64,000 nt of DNA, taken from contig OZ004587.1 in NCBI GenBank assembly GCA_963924555.1, positions 2,232,001-2,296,000 on the forward strand, written 5' to 3'. This DNA is from Crambe crambe (taxonomy: Eukaryota > Porifera > Demospongiae > Poecilosclerida > Crambeidae). This document shows positions 35,817 to 48,265 of this stretch, one piece after another. The notes beneath the pieces were generated by a model. That model had not been told where the DNA came from and made no database searches. It saw only the letters and a list, made by a program, of their open reading frames with translations. Position numbers and translations under genes: made by a program. The stretch's first letter is position 1, and the number at the start of each line of letters is the position of its first letter.

Positions 35817-36419
35817 AGACTGGCAGATGTAGCGAGGTGGTACTGGCCAAAACATCGTTGGTCGATCATCAGAGCATAATCTACATCTATGATCAGAGCA
35901 ACTAGTGGAGAGGCAACCAGTACTGCACTACACTTCACCAGCATCATCATGAAGGGGAGAGTCTGGTAGAACAGATCTTTCTATAACCAGTTTGGTAGAA
36001 GTATCCTTCCCATCGTAGACTGCCTTGACAGCAGTGTGTATTGTTCCTTCTTTGGAAATGCCAAGTTTCTCCAAGGAGAAACGAAGAGCAGCAGCAAAGG
36101 AGCACGAGTAAAACTATAGCTAGCATGCAGCATTCTACTAGTTGTGCAACCACGCCCATTAATTATGACGATCGTGTAGCGGAAATATCCAAGTGATATC
36201 CTAATTCCCAGATTTCTGGGAAAAACTGGTGCATGCGCAAACAGTGGATACCAGGCTCTCTTTTTCCCCCGCCCCCCAAAAAAGGAAAAAAGAGGCTGGG
36301 TTCGAGGCTAGCCACCACTAGACTGAAGTGTTTTGTGGCAAGCATTACAGGTTCACATAAACAGCTTCCTACATGCAGCTGCCTGGCTGATACAAGTAAT
36401 TTACCATTATGATTAGATA

Positions 36420-36850
36420 TGATTCAATATTACATATGATTCAAGTCTGGACTCGCTGATAAATAATCATTGGGCTGCTATGCTATTTCTGTCCCTGCAT
36501 ACACATATTATTAGAATGAACTCTATACATAAAAGAGAGGGGAAAAGGACCAGGAACAAGGGAAAAAATATTCTGTGAAATGAAATAAAATGTAGGAATG
36601 ACCATTGCTCAAGAAAGTAAGGAAACAAGGGTGGAAATGGGATCAATCTTTGTTCTGTATATCCAGCCAATAATTCCTACATATATGCACTATTATCTGA
36701 AGCTACCCAACAACGCATATGTAGGTGGATATACAGAACTAAGATTGATCCCATTTCCATCCTTTTTTCCTTACTTTTTTGAGCAATGGTCATCCCTATA
36801 TATTTTTTTCATTTCATAGAAATGTTTTTCCCTTACTTGTTCCTGTTGTT
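36420..36850 (+). repeat. Element A 3' part with P1 palindrome
   Basis: Body end (CTGGACTCGCTGATAAAT, CCTGCATACACATA) is followed by P1 arms at about 36594-36680 and 36720-36790. The octamer has point changes here (GTAGGAAT, ATTCCTAC, ATCCCTAT). Confidence 0.55.
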
Positions 36851-37399
36851 TTTTTTAAATGTATGTATGCTTAAATACCAATTTAAGTGCATAGCCATAG
36901 TCAAGCTAAATGAAAACTATTATATAAACTGCCAGGCAGCTGGTGACTATAAAGAAGCTGTAGCTACATCAACTGTTTTATGCACTAACAGAATTTCGAT
37001 GACTGGCGGGTTTTGCAGATACTATCTCTGAGATTTGAGATGTGGCCAGAAATAGTGGGAGTGATCATGAAATTTTCCATGCACATAAACACGCTTCCCC
37101 TTCCACCTATGTGTATAACTAGTGAGAGACTTCTGTGTTAAGGCCACACTATTGGTTGATTACAAGTTTCTCATCCCCCGCCCGCATTAGTTTACTCTAC
37201 CTACAGGATTTGGCCATTATAATTGAATTTCTATACCGCATCACTTCTGACTGTATCAACTCCTGTGGTTTTTCCAAGAAAATGACTGAATAGAACTATC
37301 AAAATAATGACATAATGGCTTATACTATGCTGCCTGCATCAGTCTGAGCAAAACCATCTGATGAGAAACTTATGATCAACAAATAGTGGCCTAATAAGG

Positions 37400-38500
37400 A
37401 TGATCATTGCTCGAAAAAATAAGTGAGTAAGGATAGGATGAAGGAATCCCTAAGTATGTTACTGCACTATTATCTGAAGCTACCTCATTGATATATTAGT
37501 TGAGCAATGGTTATCCCTACACTTGTTTCATTCACAGAAGTTTTTTTTCCCTCACTTGTTCCTGGTCTTTTTTCTCTCCCAATGGTTTTATGTATGTAGC
37601 TATGCATTATACATAAGGCCAGTGCATGTTGTTTCTGGTCAACTGCCCACATTGGAAAATTGGCACTACTCCAATTGCTTTTGTGGCTTGAAAATGGACA
37701 TTTTGAAATGAGTAATAATAATGGTATAATTAATACTTATTGCACACTACTACTTGAATACCATGATTTATTACTACCTGTGGAGGGACAGCCTCCATGT
37801 GAGGTTACTCGTAGGGGAATTCTAATGTACATGTGTATGTATAACAAATGTATGTATGTATGTATGTATGTAATTCTGTAATCACCACATGCCCTTTATG
37901 CTAACTTATATAATTCTGTATCATTTTGTGTATGTGCTAATCCTTGTTCCCGCATGTCTAATCATTATTATGTGTCACCTGTCATCAATGTCTTATGTGT
38001 GTGTGGATATGTTGTATGTGTTGATGAACTCAGGTTCCAGAAACTTCCATGGCTGTTCTATTTATAGTGTGTGTGTTACTATGTTTAGTTTGACGAGGTG
38101 AAGGATGTAAAAGTATCTACCTCATTTTTGTCCGTTGATTTTTGTCTTACTCAAGTGAATAATAAATAAATTTTAATACTTATCTATTCCATTCCTGATC
38201 TTGTGCTGGGTAAAACTAGCTGGGGCCATAGACAGAACCCTGGTGGCTTACGTGGCGGCAACTGATGGAGCTTAACCCCTCCAGCTCATCCCCCCACACT
38301 ACCCAAGGTGGGAATTTTCACGAGGCCTTAGTTGGTTCCAGTCAGGCTGCTGCATATGCTTTAGAGCTAACCTGTTATGAAGCACTTATAGCCTAGCCCA
38401 CCAGACCTACAAACAACCAATGCACTTTGACAAACCACTGTAGAATTCAGAGGCCTATCATCTTCAGAATTATCTGTACTAGGAATGACAAAGTGTAGCC
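37400..38500. other. Degenerate P1 pieces and unassigned DNA
   Basis: 37400-37560 contains worn P1 arms. The rest has no supported gene. 37840-37870 is a (TATG)n run. The segment ending near 38175 (AGTGAATAATAAATAAATTT) could be the tail of a retroposon, but nothing upstream confirms it. Confidence 0.35.
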
Positions 38501-39779
38501 TCATACCCAGTCTCTAAAATTTTGCGGAGGCAGGAAATAGAGCCTGGTATCCACTCTTTGCACATGCGCAAGAAATTTCATGTTAAATTCCTGCTGATGA
38601 CAGTGTGTGATGTCACAGGATCGATAAGTAGAAAAGATCGTAGCTGGTAGAATTTGGGATGGATTTATCCTCAAATACTTGCTGTAGCTTGAGTGGTTCA
38701 CAAGATAATAATAATAATAACTACGTAGCCTGCACCCCAGAAAATCTGTGGCAATCTTATTTTGCATTTGAAATTGCATGCTATTGGGGCTGGTTTCTGT
38801 GCTCTTCTTCCTTCAGTGAGGCTTTTCCTATGCAGTTTTCTGGCATCTTGCTTGCTATCTAGGCTTGCCACAGCCCTGCATTCTTTGCTGGCACTGCAGT
38901 CTCCAGCCCCTTGCTTGTTTCTATTATCATCAAACTGGCTAGGCTTGCTGCAGTTGTAGTAGCTATACATAGCTACCGTATTTCTCTTTTTTCTTTCTTT
39001 CTCCCCTCACCTCTTTGTAACGTTGGACTCATTGTTAAGTCAAGTCCATAGCTAGAAACTCGAGTGCTTGGGCGTCTCGATCCGCCCTCCTTCCTTGCTT
39101 TGAATTTGCATGTTGCCACGAGTGACACGCATGCACGTTATTGATTGACCTTTGACTCATGATGGATGTACGATATGTAAATAGAAATCCAGCAACTTAC
39201 CTGCTTGCTGTATTTCTGAAATAATAAGCTCCCTGGTCCTGAAACTTGTTCTGTGATTTGTATAGTTAAATTTGTCCATGCACCCACTTCGGTAAGTGAA
39301 TTAGAAAATTCTCTAAATTGTATTAGCTACACAGATAATTATAACAGAAACCATAGGCATTCGTACTTCTAGCTAGCTACATCAGAAATCCAGGTAGATT
39401 TTGAGCCATTCCTACATGATAATTTTATATTATTTTAGAAGAAATTTTTGGCACTCACTTTTTTTTATCCCTTTCGCAGGTGGGATAATGCACACTTGAA
39501 CCTAATTTCAGGGATATCCCTACTATAAAAAGAACTGTCTTCATTGCTAAAGAAGAATTAACATTTTATGAATTCATCCTCTTTCTGTTATTTGGTTATA
39601 AGGCTTATTTTAAATTTCTTATCAATTCATCATTTTTAGCAGAATAATCAAATTCACTGCTCCTGTGCAAAAGATGGGGCTAGTGACCTATAATGGTCTA
39701 CCATCAAAGGTCTCAAAAGGCTCTTATTCCATAGAAAATTTGTTCGGTGGACCCACCAAGCCTTACTTTCCATGTGTTC

Positions 39780-40400
39780 TTTGAAAAAAGTTCAGGGGTG
39801 GATCCAGGAATTTTGAAAGGGGTTGTGCACGGAAAAAAAAAAAATTCAATCACGCCCACTTTTAATTAGAAATGTCCACTTTGGGAAGTGATGTGCTTTA
39901 TTTTGAATAAGCCTAAGAGTGCAGTGCCTGGGTGTTTCTATTTCAGGAGTGAACTACCGTAACTAGCTACTGTATAGCTACCCGGAAATATTGTACCAAT
40001 GACAGAATCTGAAAGTGCACAAAATTAATAATGCACGTGTGTCATACTTGCATGCTGTGCACAGCTAGCTAGCAGCATGTACATCTCATCATTTAGCATG
40101 AGTTCTCCATGTAGCGGTGTGCAATATTTAAAAAAGAAAAAGTAGGGATGGCTGTGTGCAGTTCAAAAAAGTTCAGCAACAAGAAGTGAACTTCAGTCAA
40201 GTAACCCCTTTTAAGCTATGAGCTGACTATTCCTACATGACAGGCCAAGATGAGATAGCTATAAAGGGAGTGAAGTAGGAATAGTTAGCTCTTAGTTTGG
40301 TAATATCGGTGATGGGTAAGGGGTTACTTGCCAATGACTGAAGTTCACTCTCCTTTTGCTGAATTTTTTTGAACCACACACAGCCATCCCTACTTAAATA
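39780..40400. repeat. hAT-type terminus fragment and P3 copy 2
   Basis: CAGGGGTGGATCCAGGA at 39792, followed by GTGCACGG and CACGCCCACTTTT, matches the termini of the hAT-type elements (32884, 35735-35816). 40130-40400 is a P3 palindrome bounded by GTAGGGATGGC and GCCATCCCTAC. Confidence 0.5.
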
Positions 40401-40784
40401 TTTTTTTCCCTTTACTTGTTCATCACCTTTTTTGATGTAGCTAATGTTTAATATAGGCAACTGGATGCTGTGATCCTGCTATCCAAGTTAGTTCCTATAC
40501 TGTTGCTTCAATACCACTAAGTGGTGGTCATTCACACTTGACCACATGTTGATACAGCTGATTCCCCTCATACGATATACAGCAGATTGCAGTGATCTTG
40601 CAAACCAAAATTTGCATAGCCTCCTTTCAAGTAGCCCAACTCCAAAGCCATTTGAAAGGAGGCTATGTAAATTTTGGCTTTGCTGTCTTGGATTTCATAT
40701 CGTAAAATCAGCTTGGCATGTATTGAAACACATAATAAGTACTATATATGAAGTGTACTGTATTTCTGTGATCTGTTGCCACCC

Positions 40785-41225
40785 CCATTTAGTAGCCTCT
40801 CTCGAATAGTAGCCTCCCACAATTCGGTATAATGACCACATTCTAATAAGAACCTCCTGTATCACGTGTGCAAACAAGTAGCCTGCTATAATTATGGCGA
40901 AGCTCATGTTATGCATGGCCATTCGATGTTATCGTTAGATAGATAGCGGTATACATAGATAGTGTTGTTCGTTGTAGATAGTTTTGTTCATGGCGTCGTT
41001 CGTGGCCATCATGTGTACAAGTCCATTGGAGTTGGTTTGGAACTAAAGCCAAAAGCCATCAATAGACTCGTGAAGCTGCTAAGACCTAAAAAATGAAATG
41101 AAGATGACTGTTCAACTATAACTATTAGTCGCTGCCCCTGCTTAGGGGCCCTCTAAATTGTAGCCTCCCACTCTGGTGGAATGAAATAATTAGTAGCCGT
41201 GGCATCTGATCGCAGAAATATGGTA
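40785..41225 (+). mobile_element. Short relative of the pogo-HIRAN element, inverted
   Basis: It starts TTTAGTAGCCTCTCTCGAA and ends GTAGCCTCCCACTCTGG...TAGTAGCC...TCTGATCGC, the same termini as 14370-15880 in opposite orientation. It keeps GTGCAAACAAGTAGCCTGCTA and the HIRAN-like tail GVGLELKPKAIN but no transposase. Confidence 0.55.
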
Positions 41226-41269
41226 TAATATAGTAAGAGAAAAAAAAACATTTCCATGAAATGAAAAAG

Positions 41270-41470
41270 AATGTGAGGATGCATTGCTCAAAAAATCAAG
41301 AGTAGGGATGAAGGGTGGAAATGGGATCAATGTATATCCAGCCTAAAATCCCTACATATACTATAATCTGAATTAACATAATTATAATGTAGGGATACAG
41401 ATCCATTTCCATCATTCATCTGTACCCTTGTTTCCATACTTTTTTGAGCAATGATCATTAATTTCTTTTT
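41270..41470. repeat. Degenerate P1 palindrome
   Basis: GTAGGGATGAAG, AATCCCTACATATA and TGTAGGGATACAG remain in P1 order. The arms have diverged more than in other copies. Confidence 0.45.
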
Positions 41471-42179
41471 TTTATTTCACACAATTTTTTTTCGCTCTTT
41501 TTTTTCCCCATAAATGCAAGAGTTCATTCTTCTATGTGTATGCAGGGAGAGATGAAAGAATTTCTTGACATAGTTCTCCAATAGCATAGCAGCCCAATGA
41601 TTATTTATCAGCGAGTCAAGGGGTAGACAGGAATTAAGATAAAGAGGTGCTCTATCCGGGTACAAAGCACCTGGAAAATTTTTTTGGGTCCCACGTCCCC
41701 CAATTAAGGTCACGTGAGTATAATGTGATCATAGAAAACCATATGTAGAGCTATGTGGCCACACCCACTAATGTTGACCTTAGACCTGAATGCTGCATCG
41801 CGCTACAAGTTGAGGTTAGTCCCAATTATGCAAATTGATCACGTCAATGCAAAATATGTATGTAAATTTCTAATCACCGTTAATGACTTATTTTTGCCAG
41901 CGATTTCCAGTTCACACATTCATGCAAATATTAATTAGGCGCTAAAGATTAATTTTGTTTTAATATTAAATATTAAAAAGGAATTATATATACACATGAT
42001 ACCTACGTCACATTTAATACACATGTGCATAAGTTTGTTTGACTTGAAGTACAAAAAGCATCTGGCAACTGCTTCACACGCCAAATGGACGAACATACCA
42101 TAGTTACTCAGCTACATAGCATATACGTAAATGCATGCTAGATCATATAGACTATATCAATGCAGGGATTTTAGTTTCA

Positions 42180-43660
42180 CCAATCCATCTACCGGTAGAC
42201 TCTATTTCAGATTCATCTGCAACCTTGACCTCCAAGTATAGCTCAACACTTCAAGCAGTGGCATAGCCAGGCTGGGTGCTCTGTGTATTCAAGCACCCCC
42301 TTTGTTTGAACTTTCACTACGTGTATACTGAGATGGGGGGGGGGGGGGGGGGGGGGGGGGGCTCGTTTTGCTCACCAATAATATGGATATCAAAATGTGC
42401 ATGCATACTATCAAAAAATGGCTTCCGATACTTTAGTTATTCGAGTCCATAGTGTCTCCTTTTTCTTCGACTCATAAAAGTAGAAAAAATCGTAACTGGT
42501 AGAATTTGGAGATATGGTTGTCTAAGCCGACAATAGAGAAGAAGAATCCATCGACTTTACCTGCTTGCTTTAGTTCTGAAACAGTAAGCTTCCTGAAACT
42601 TGGTCTGTTAAATCTAAGTGTTGGTCTGTAGCTTTTGTTAAGGGGGCTCCGACATCCCGCCCACACGCTTCTTTTGCAGGTTGCTAGAGACTGATATCGA
42701 GACTACCGAAACTTGTAGAGATAAGCTACAAAGACCACAGTGGAGGACTTATCTAAGGTCGGGGCAGTTACCAAGAGGCTAGCACCGCTTGAAGCTAAAA
42801 AGACTACTTTTTTTTTGTGCTAAACTTACAATTTTGAAAATTGTTTCACATCCTTACTTATAAGATAACTACAGATCGAATCGTCTATATATATCCTAGT
42901 TTCCTACGTAGATACACGAATTTCTAGCTTTAGTTGTTTTTGAAGATTTCCTAATCCCATCCGTAGCTGTCTACCCCAGACCATGAGGAAGTAACAAACC
43001 AAGTACAGACTCTTCTGGATTTACAGGCACCTGCGAGTATGCTGATACATAGCCCCACCCCACTCCCACCCACTATATCCAGCTGGATGCCGAGTCTTTC
43101 TGTCCAAGCGATACTGTTGGTCGAGTGTGATCGCTCATCCCACGGTGAGGTGGCCCTGATCCTGGACTCGGGAGAATCTGGCTCTCTCTCTCTCTCAACA
43201 CTGTACTTCGGACTCGTCTGGATCTCAACACCTCTTTGTACCGGAGGTCTGCTAGCCCAGACTAGCTCTGGAGTTAGTCTCGCTTGGGCCAGACTTTTCC
43301 GGTGACACTGGCTCTGGAATAGGCTTTTCTGGCGCCGGAAATAACCTACATTATTTTTCTTCAGGAGTGCTACCTATACTAGCTATTATAGCTACATGCA
43401 ATTGAATGGATTATTTACTATTATGACTTTTCCTGCTTGTATGGTTCATGTACTACCTGCACAAAGTTGCATTCCTAACCTTTTTGTGGTTTTTCAGCTC
43501 GTTTTCCACAATAATGATCCTATTATTAGTGCTTATCCTTACTTGCGCACATGTCAGAGCCCCCTTAAGTCTAAGTGAGGGAGCTAGAATTTCACTTTTG
43601 AATATGCGGCACATGCCAGCATCCGCGTCATCCCTACATAGAGCTCTCTCTGATATTTTT
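42180..43660 (+). mobile_element. Element A, worn copy, interrupted by G-run and TTAA element
   Basis: Body blocks of element A (CCATCTACCGGTAGACTCT, TAGAATTTGGAGATATGGTT, CATCCCTACATAGAG) appear in order but are split by an insertion at 42642-43564. A hAT-like end (CAGTGGCATAGCCAGG) occurs at 42257. A run of 27 G lies at 42335-42361. Confidence 0.5.
42642..43564. mobile_element. TTAA-flanked element (923 bp)
   Basis: The ends GGGGGCTCCGACAT and ATGTCAGAGCCCCC are inverted, and TTAA lies on both sides (42638-42641, 43565-43568). The intact element A sequence has a single TTAA at this point, so the duplication is real. TTAA is the target of piggyBac and Kolobok transposases. The interior (CT-rich, with a (TC)n run at about 43187) shows no transposase. 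Confidence 0.75.
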
Positions 43661-43668
43661 GGATATCA

Positions 43669-44560
43669 GTTGTACAACTTTCCAAAATATTGCTATCTCA
43701 GTCAAAGTTGGACTTAGGATGGTTTTGAATAGACCATTGGAAAGCTCTTTTTAAAAAGTGGTTAAAGGTATGTAGTATGAAGGCAGCATAAAGTCTAGAA
43801 GTTCGATGAAATATAATCTAATATCCCTAAATCACTAATAAACTGTTTGCTTAAAGCCTAATAATAATCATGTAAATTCCAACATTATTCAACCTATAGA
43901 TCTGTAACTTTGCTGTTAATTGTTATTAAGCTCTAGAAATTTTTAAAAAGTTACATGTATCACTGTAAAAACAAATGTGTAAAAACAACCTCAGACAACC
44001 TAAAAATGGACACATTTGTTTTTACAGTGTAAAGTGTTTGTTTTCTAGTACCGCCAAATCTTTTGGTTTTAAAATTAGTACCCGTTAAAAATACCAGCCT
44101 TAAGGTGTGTCAATTTTACATTTGTGATTTCAGAGTATTGAACTAAGCTGGAGCATAATCACTAAGTGCAACAACTTATCAGTTACAGCAGACAAATTCA
44201 GCATAATCCATAACCCACAATGCTTCTCTTATAGAAATCATCACCCATTTGAAACTCACTGATGAAGAAATAAAGGCCTTGTGGGACAATCCTTGATCCT
44301 ACTTTGAGCTTTGATGAAAAGATGGTTGTCTCTAGAGTCACAACCTATAACATCAAGTATTGTTGTCAGTTGAGGCATTGCTCAAAAATGTGGTGTGCCA
44401 AGTTGTAATACGTGAATACTTTCTGATGTGTACTCACGAATTTTCATAATCTTATCTGATCCTGTTCCAATGGGAGACAGTCATTACAAAAGCCTTTAGT
44501 TTTTGGTAGCTACTCCCTTACTGAAGATCATCTCCCATCAGCTAAGAAGTCCAGTAAGCT
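43669..44560. other. Stretch without recognised gene; one short foldback
   Basis: 43971-44029 is a small inverted repeat, CACTGTAAAAACAAATGTG and its complement. Otherwise I see no feature. Confidence 0.4.
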
Positions 44561-45663
44561 TTCTAAAACACACTAGCTAGTTGTTGATATTGTTTCTCAT
44601 GGGGACAGGTCAGAGTACAACAGGAAATGAGAAAACATGGATTAGCTATATTACAATAAAAAAAATTTTTTTTAAACTCTCTTTCTTAATTATGGAAGGT
44701 TGTTTTTTTTCCAATAGTGGGGGTCTATGTGGTTTTCACTCCCGCAGCAGTAAATACAAATCAATACATATCGGATCATACTTTATTGTAAGTATACAAC
44801 TTCTCCATTGGCTATACTGTGCTGCACTCCAGATACTCATCCTCCAAGACTACCATGCATGCTCTCCTCCCCTCTAGACAACAGTAGCTACTTTAGCAGC
44901 TATATTACATAGGTGATGTACTATGATCCTTGAACAAACTTCTGGCCACATTTTAGAGCTTAGAGTAGAAAGGCTTTAAATTAACGCTAAAGAGCTATGA
45001 CAAGAATATAGATACTACATAATTAGTGACTCAGAGGACTTAGCTAACTAATAAGCATTTTAGATAAGTTCCAATTTGCAACTCAGAATTAAATCTGATA
45101 TTTTACAGTGTACAGCTGCACACACAAACTAAATTTGCTGTTTCAGATTTCCATGAGGCAATATTCAATTTTTTTTTTTGTTTTGTTTTGTTTTTTGGTT
45201 TTTGTTTTTTGTTGTTTTTTTTGGTTTTTTTGCAGCTTTGGATACCAACCCTACATGAATTTCAAGGGTAAAAAATTAATGCTGAAGCCTTTAACATTGT
45301 TATAAATTTTTGTCCGAAATGGCTTTTTATTTTTGATGATAAAATTAGATGAGGGAGGTGACGGTGTCATAAAATTTTGGGGACCCCCAGTCCCCAAATC
45401 TACCATAGATATGGGGATCCCCACATAGATGTAGGGACACCCAGCCCTCGTGGCTACGTAGCTTTTGGAAATCCCTAAATAATGCAGTCAGCCTCCAAAA
45501 TCTGTTGCATGATTTAGCTATAGGCAGCAATATGGCCTCATGGCCGGCCTCATATTGACCATCAACTGACCAATCAGGTGACAGTTTCTGTCATAGTGAG
45601 TACATTTTTTTAATATTTAATCACTATTACTATTGTTTTGTTATTGTTTTTAATTCAATAATT

Positions 45664-45726
<63 letters not shown>

Positions 45727-45866
45727 TAATAAAGTCAGGCTCAGCTACCATACTTTGAGCAGCCATCCTAAGGCCAAGAAGGTGTGGATTTATTACTTAT
45801 GTCTATGTAGATTCATGGATGAGACATAAAATTGGGATGGGGTCCCCATTAGACCTAGAATATTAT

Positions 45867-46500
45867 CAGAGAGTGCGCTAGCACTCTCTAAGTAGGGATG
45901 GCAGGTCAAAGGTCATAGGACTGTATAAACTAAAACTCTTCTTTCTCTTCTACCCTTGCTCTACAGGTTCTCAGAAGGCTACAGTGAGATACTACTTCTA
46001 CAAAGAAGAGAGGAGAGTGTTCAAAAATCAAAAATTCATTCGCTAACATAAGAAAAAAACAAGTTCTAAAATTGACTTTTGTTCTATTTCTTTATCAGAG
46101 AGTGCGGTAGCACTCTCTAAAGGGATGGCAGGTCAAAGTCCATAGGACAGTATAAACTAAAAACTCTTCTTTCTCTTCTACCCTTACTCTACAGGTTCTC
46201 AGAAGGCTACAGTGAATTATTATATCTACAAAGAAGAGAGGAGAATGTTCAAAAGCCAAAAATTCATTCGCCAACATAAGAAAAAAACGAGTTCTAAAAT
46301 TGACTTTTCGTTCTTTTTCTTTATAATAATAATAAGGATAATAATAATAATAAGATCGACGTACCGACTTACTGGCTATAGTCATCAAAATTCTGCTTTG
46401 GCCATCTGTTAGAGCGGCACCTAGAGGCTGATCTTTTGCTATTAGTTTTGACTAAGGCTCTACTTCACTATTCGATAGCACTCGGCACTAGCTAATCTTT
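45867..46500 (+). repeat. HPE copies 2 and 3 in tandem
   Basis: Hairpins at 45867-45890 and 46096-46119, each followed by (GT)AGGGATGGCAGGTCAAAG. The first unit is 229 bp long and joins the second directly. The second continues through an (AAT)n run and TTTTGCTATTAG to about 46500. Confidence 0.7.
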
Positions 46501-46917
46501 CTACGCCATTTTGAAGCGCACGTCGGTAGGGGGCGGGGCCTATGGGCGGAGCCACGAAAACTTCAAACTGTTCAGTAGCTCTGCTAGCTAGGCTTAGGTC
46601 TTCAGTTTAATCGTTTAGCTAGCTATTTATTCTTATCTGATGATGTTCCAGTCACTCCTTACTGAATTACAGTACAGATGCTCATCCTATAGTAGTATTA
46701 CAGCCAGTACTTGGCTGTAGTGTAGTCACCATGCTCATTTACATTGCTATTGCTGATATTCAATAGCTAATAGACAAAACTGAATAGCTAAACAAATTCT
46801 TTAACCAGTGATCCTACAAAAGAAAAAGATAAGGTTTATGTAGAGCTGGCTTTGTACTGTACTGTAGCTTCATCGCTGCATACTCTCAGTTGAAGTGACA
46901 GTCAATGCAAGCACTAA

Positions 46918-47205
46918 GAAAAAGGATGGAAACAAGTGAGCACAAAAAATTTCTTCTAAATAAAAAGGTTAAGTAGGGATAGCCTAAAATCTAGCTGGGC
47001 TATGTAATGTACTGCAGCCTAGCTCGTATGAAAACAATCCCTACTTTTACAACTGCCGTAGCTAGCTATAGGTAGTGGATGTAAATGTAGGGATTGTTTT
47101 CATACGAGCTAGGCTGCAGTACATTACATAGCCCAGCTAGATTTTAGGCTATCCCTACTTAACCTTTTTATTTAGAAGAAATTTTTTGTGCTCACTTGTA
47201 GGTAT
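46918..47205. repeat. P4 palindrome
   Basis: Outer cap (AAAAAATTTCTTCTAAATA, GTAGGGATAGCC) is followed by arm CTAGCTGGGCTATGTAATGT ... AAACAATCCCTAC, a spacer of about 40 bp, then the exact inverted arm and cap. The cap equals that of P2; the inner arm does not. Confidence 0.8.
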
Positions 47206-47864
47206 AGCGCTGGGTCAGGCCAGGCAGGTCAGGCATTTGATGTCTTGCTTCAGAGAGTCTGGTAGCTATAACTGTATGGTCCATTAATAATGCAGTTTGC
47301 ATAACTTTAGTAGCTAATAATAATATTATAACTAATTTGATTACCGACACCTCCCAGATTCTTCATGCCACTCAGGTTGCAGTTATTATGGGGAAGAGCC
47401 TGACTAGTGAGACTATTTGCCTAACCAATGCACGAAATAATGCTAGCTACACCTCTGCTAGACAAAACAGGTTGGGGTACCCATATCTATATCTGCATAA
47501 ATTTAGGGATGGGGATCCCCATATCTATATTTACATAGATTTGGGGACGGGGTCCCTGAAATAGGGGGTCCCCAAAACTTTATGACACCAGTATTAAGTT
47601 TACTCAGCCTGAGCAGTGATTTCTTATTGTTGCACTTACATCCCCCAACTAAATCTTTCTTAGCTACGATAATTCTCACCTATGTAGGCCTAATAATTTT
47701 GCTGATATCAATCTGGCCTTCTATTTCACTCGGCTCGCACACTGCAGAATAAAAACTCCACCCAGTCGCGTAGATATCGTGCAAATTCTATTGCAGACCG
47801 GAAGTGACGTCATGGGCTAAATGGCCAAGCCGAGGTGGTCAGTTCTATAGTTTCTTAACAGCAG

Positions 47865-48029
47865 GCCTGTAGCCAGGATTTTAGAAAAGGGATGGTTCAG
47901 GAGGATTAATTATGTAATATTATCAATTTAGCGAACTAGCTAATGCAAGTGACTATGCTTATAATTATTCCATCAAAGGAAAGGGAGGGGGAGGCTCAAG
48001 CCCATTGAGCCGCCTGCTGGCTACAGGCC
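47865..48029. repeat. MITE-like element, CAGGCCTGTAGCCAG ends
   Basis: The left end CAGGCCTGTAGCCAGGATT and the right end CTGGCTACAGGCCTG are inverted. About 165 bp, non-coding. The termini are hAT-like; no duplication was found. Confidence 0.6.
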
Positions 48030-48265
48030 TGATCATGCTCCCTAGCATCAGGCATGTTTATATGGCAAAAATTCAGAGTTTTTATGCATGCAGTGCAGGC
48101 AAGCCTCAAAGGTCAAGATGACTATTAGCTTCCTTTTGGGGCCCAAGCAGCTACAACCTACTAGCGTATTTTTAAACCTTATTCTGAATGTGCATTATCA
48201 AGATCAATCCTTATGAAGTTATCAATCCTCAATACAACTGCCACTGACTAGTCACGTATACTTAC

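Larger units (their letters stand above)
32630..36310. mobile_element. TAGCCTCG-type element with exact 9-bp duplication, split by the hAT element
   Basis: The left end TGGCCTCGAACCCAGCCTC and the right end GAGGCTGGGTTCGAGGCTA are inverted for about 95 bp. Both continue inward with GAGAGCCTGGTAT and CACTGTTTGCGCATGC. GCCACCACT flanks both sides (32621-32629 and 36311-36319). Subtracting the hAT insertion leaves about 750 bp, non-coding. Confidence 0.8.
45363..47589. mobile_element. 2.2-kb insertion with GGTGTCATAAA ends, empty site known
   Basis: The ends GGTGTCATAAAATTTTGGGG and CCCCAAAACTTTATGACACC are inverted. The paralogous segment reads GTGACGGTATTAAG at 50050 without any insert. The interior carries (TAA)n at about 45664-45725, two HPE copies and a P4 palindrome, so it is itself nested. 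No transposase frame is visible, and no clean duplication. Confidence 0.7.

Noticed and set aside
4609-36819. Recurrent peptide AGYTEQRLIPFPSF in several frames (4609-4830, 32198-32461, 36467-36670, 36598-36819)
   Set aside because: It is the translation of the P1 palindrome arm read wherever that repeat occurs; there is no conserved start, extension or codon signal.
43039-43717. Open frames inside the TTAA element
   Set aside because: Low-complexity CT-rich translation with no domain; no transposase landmarks.
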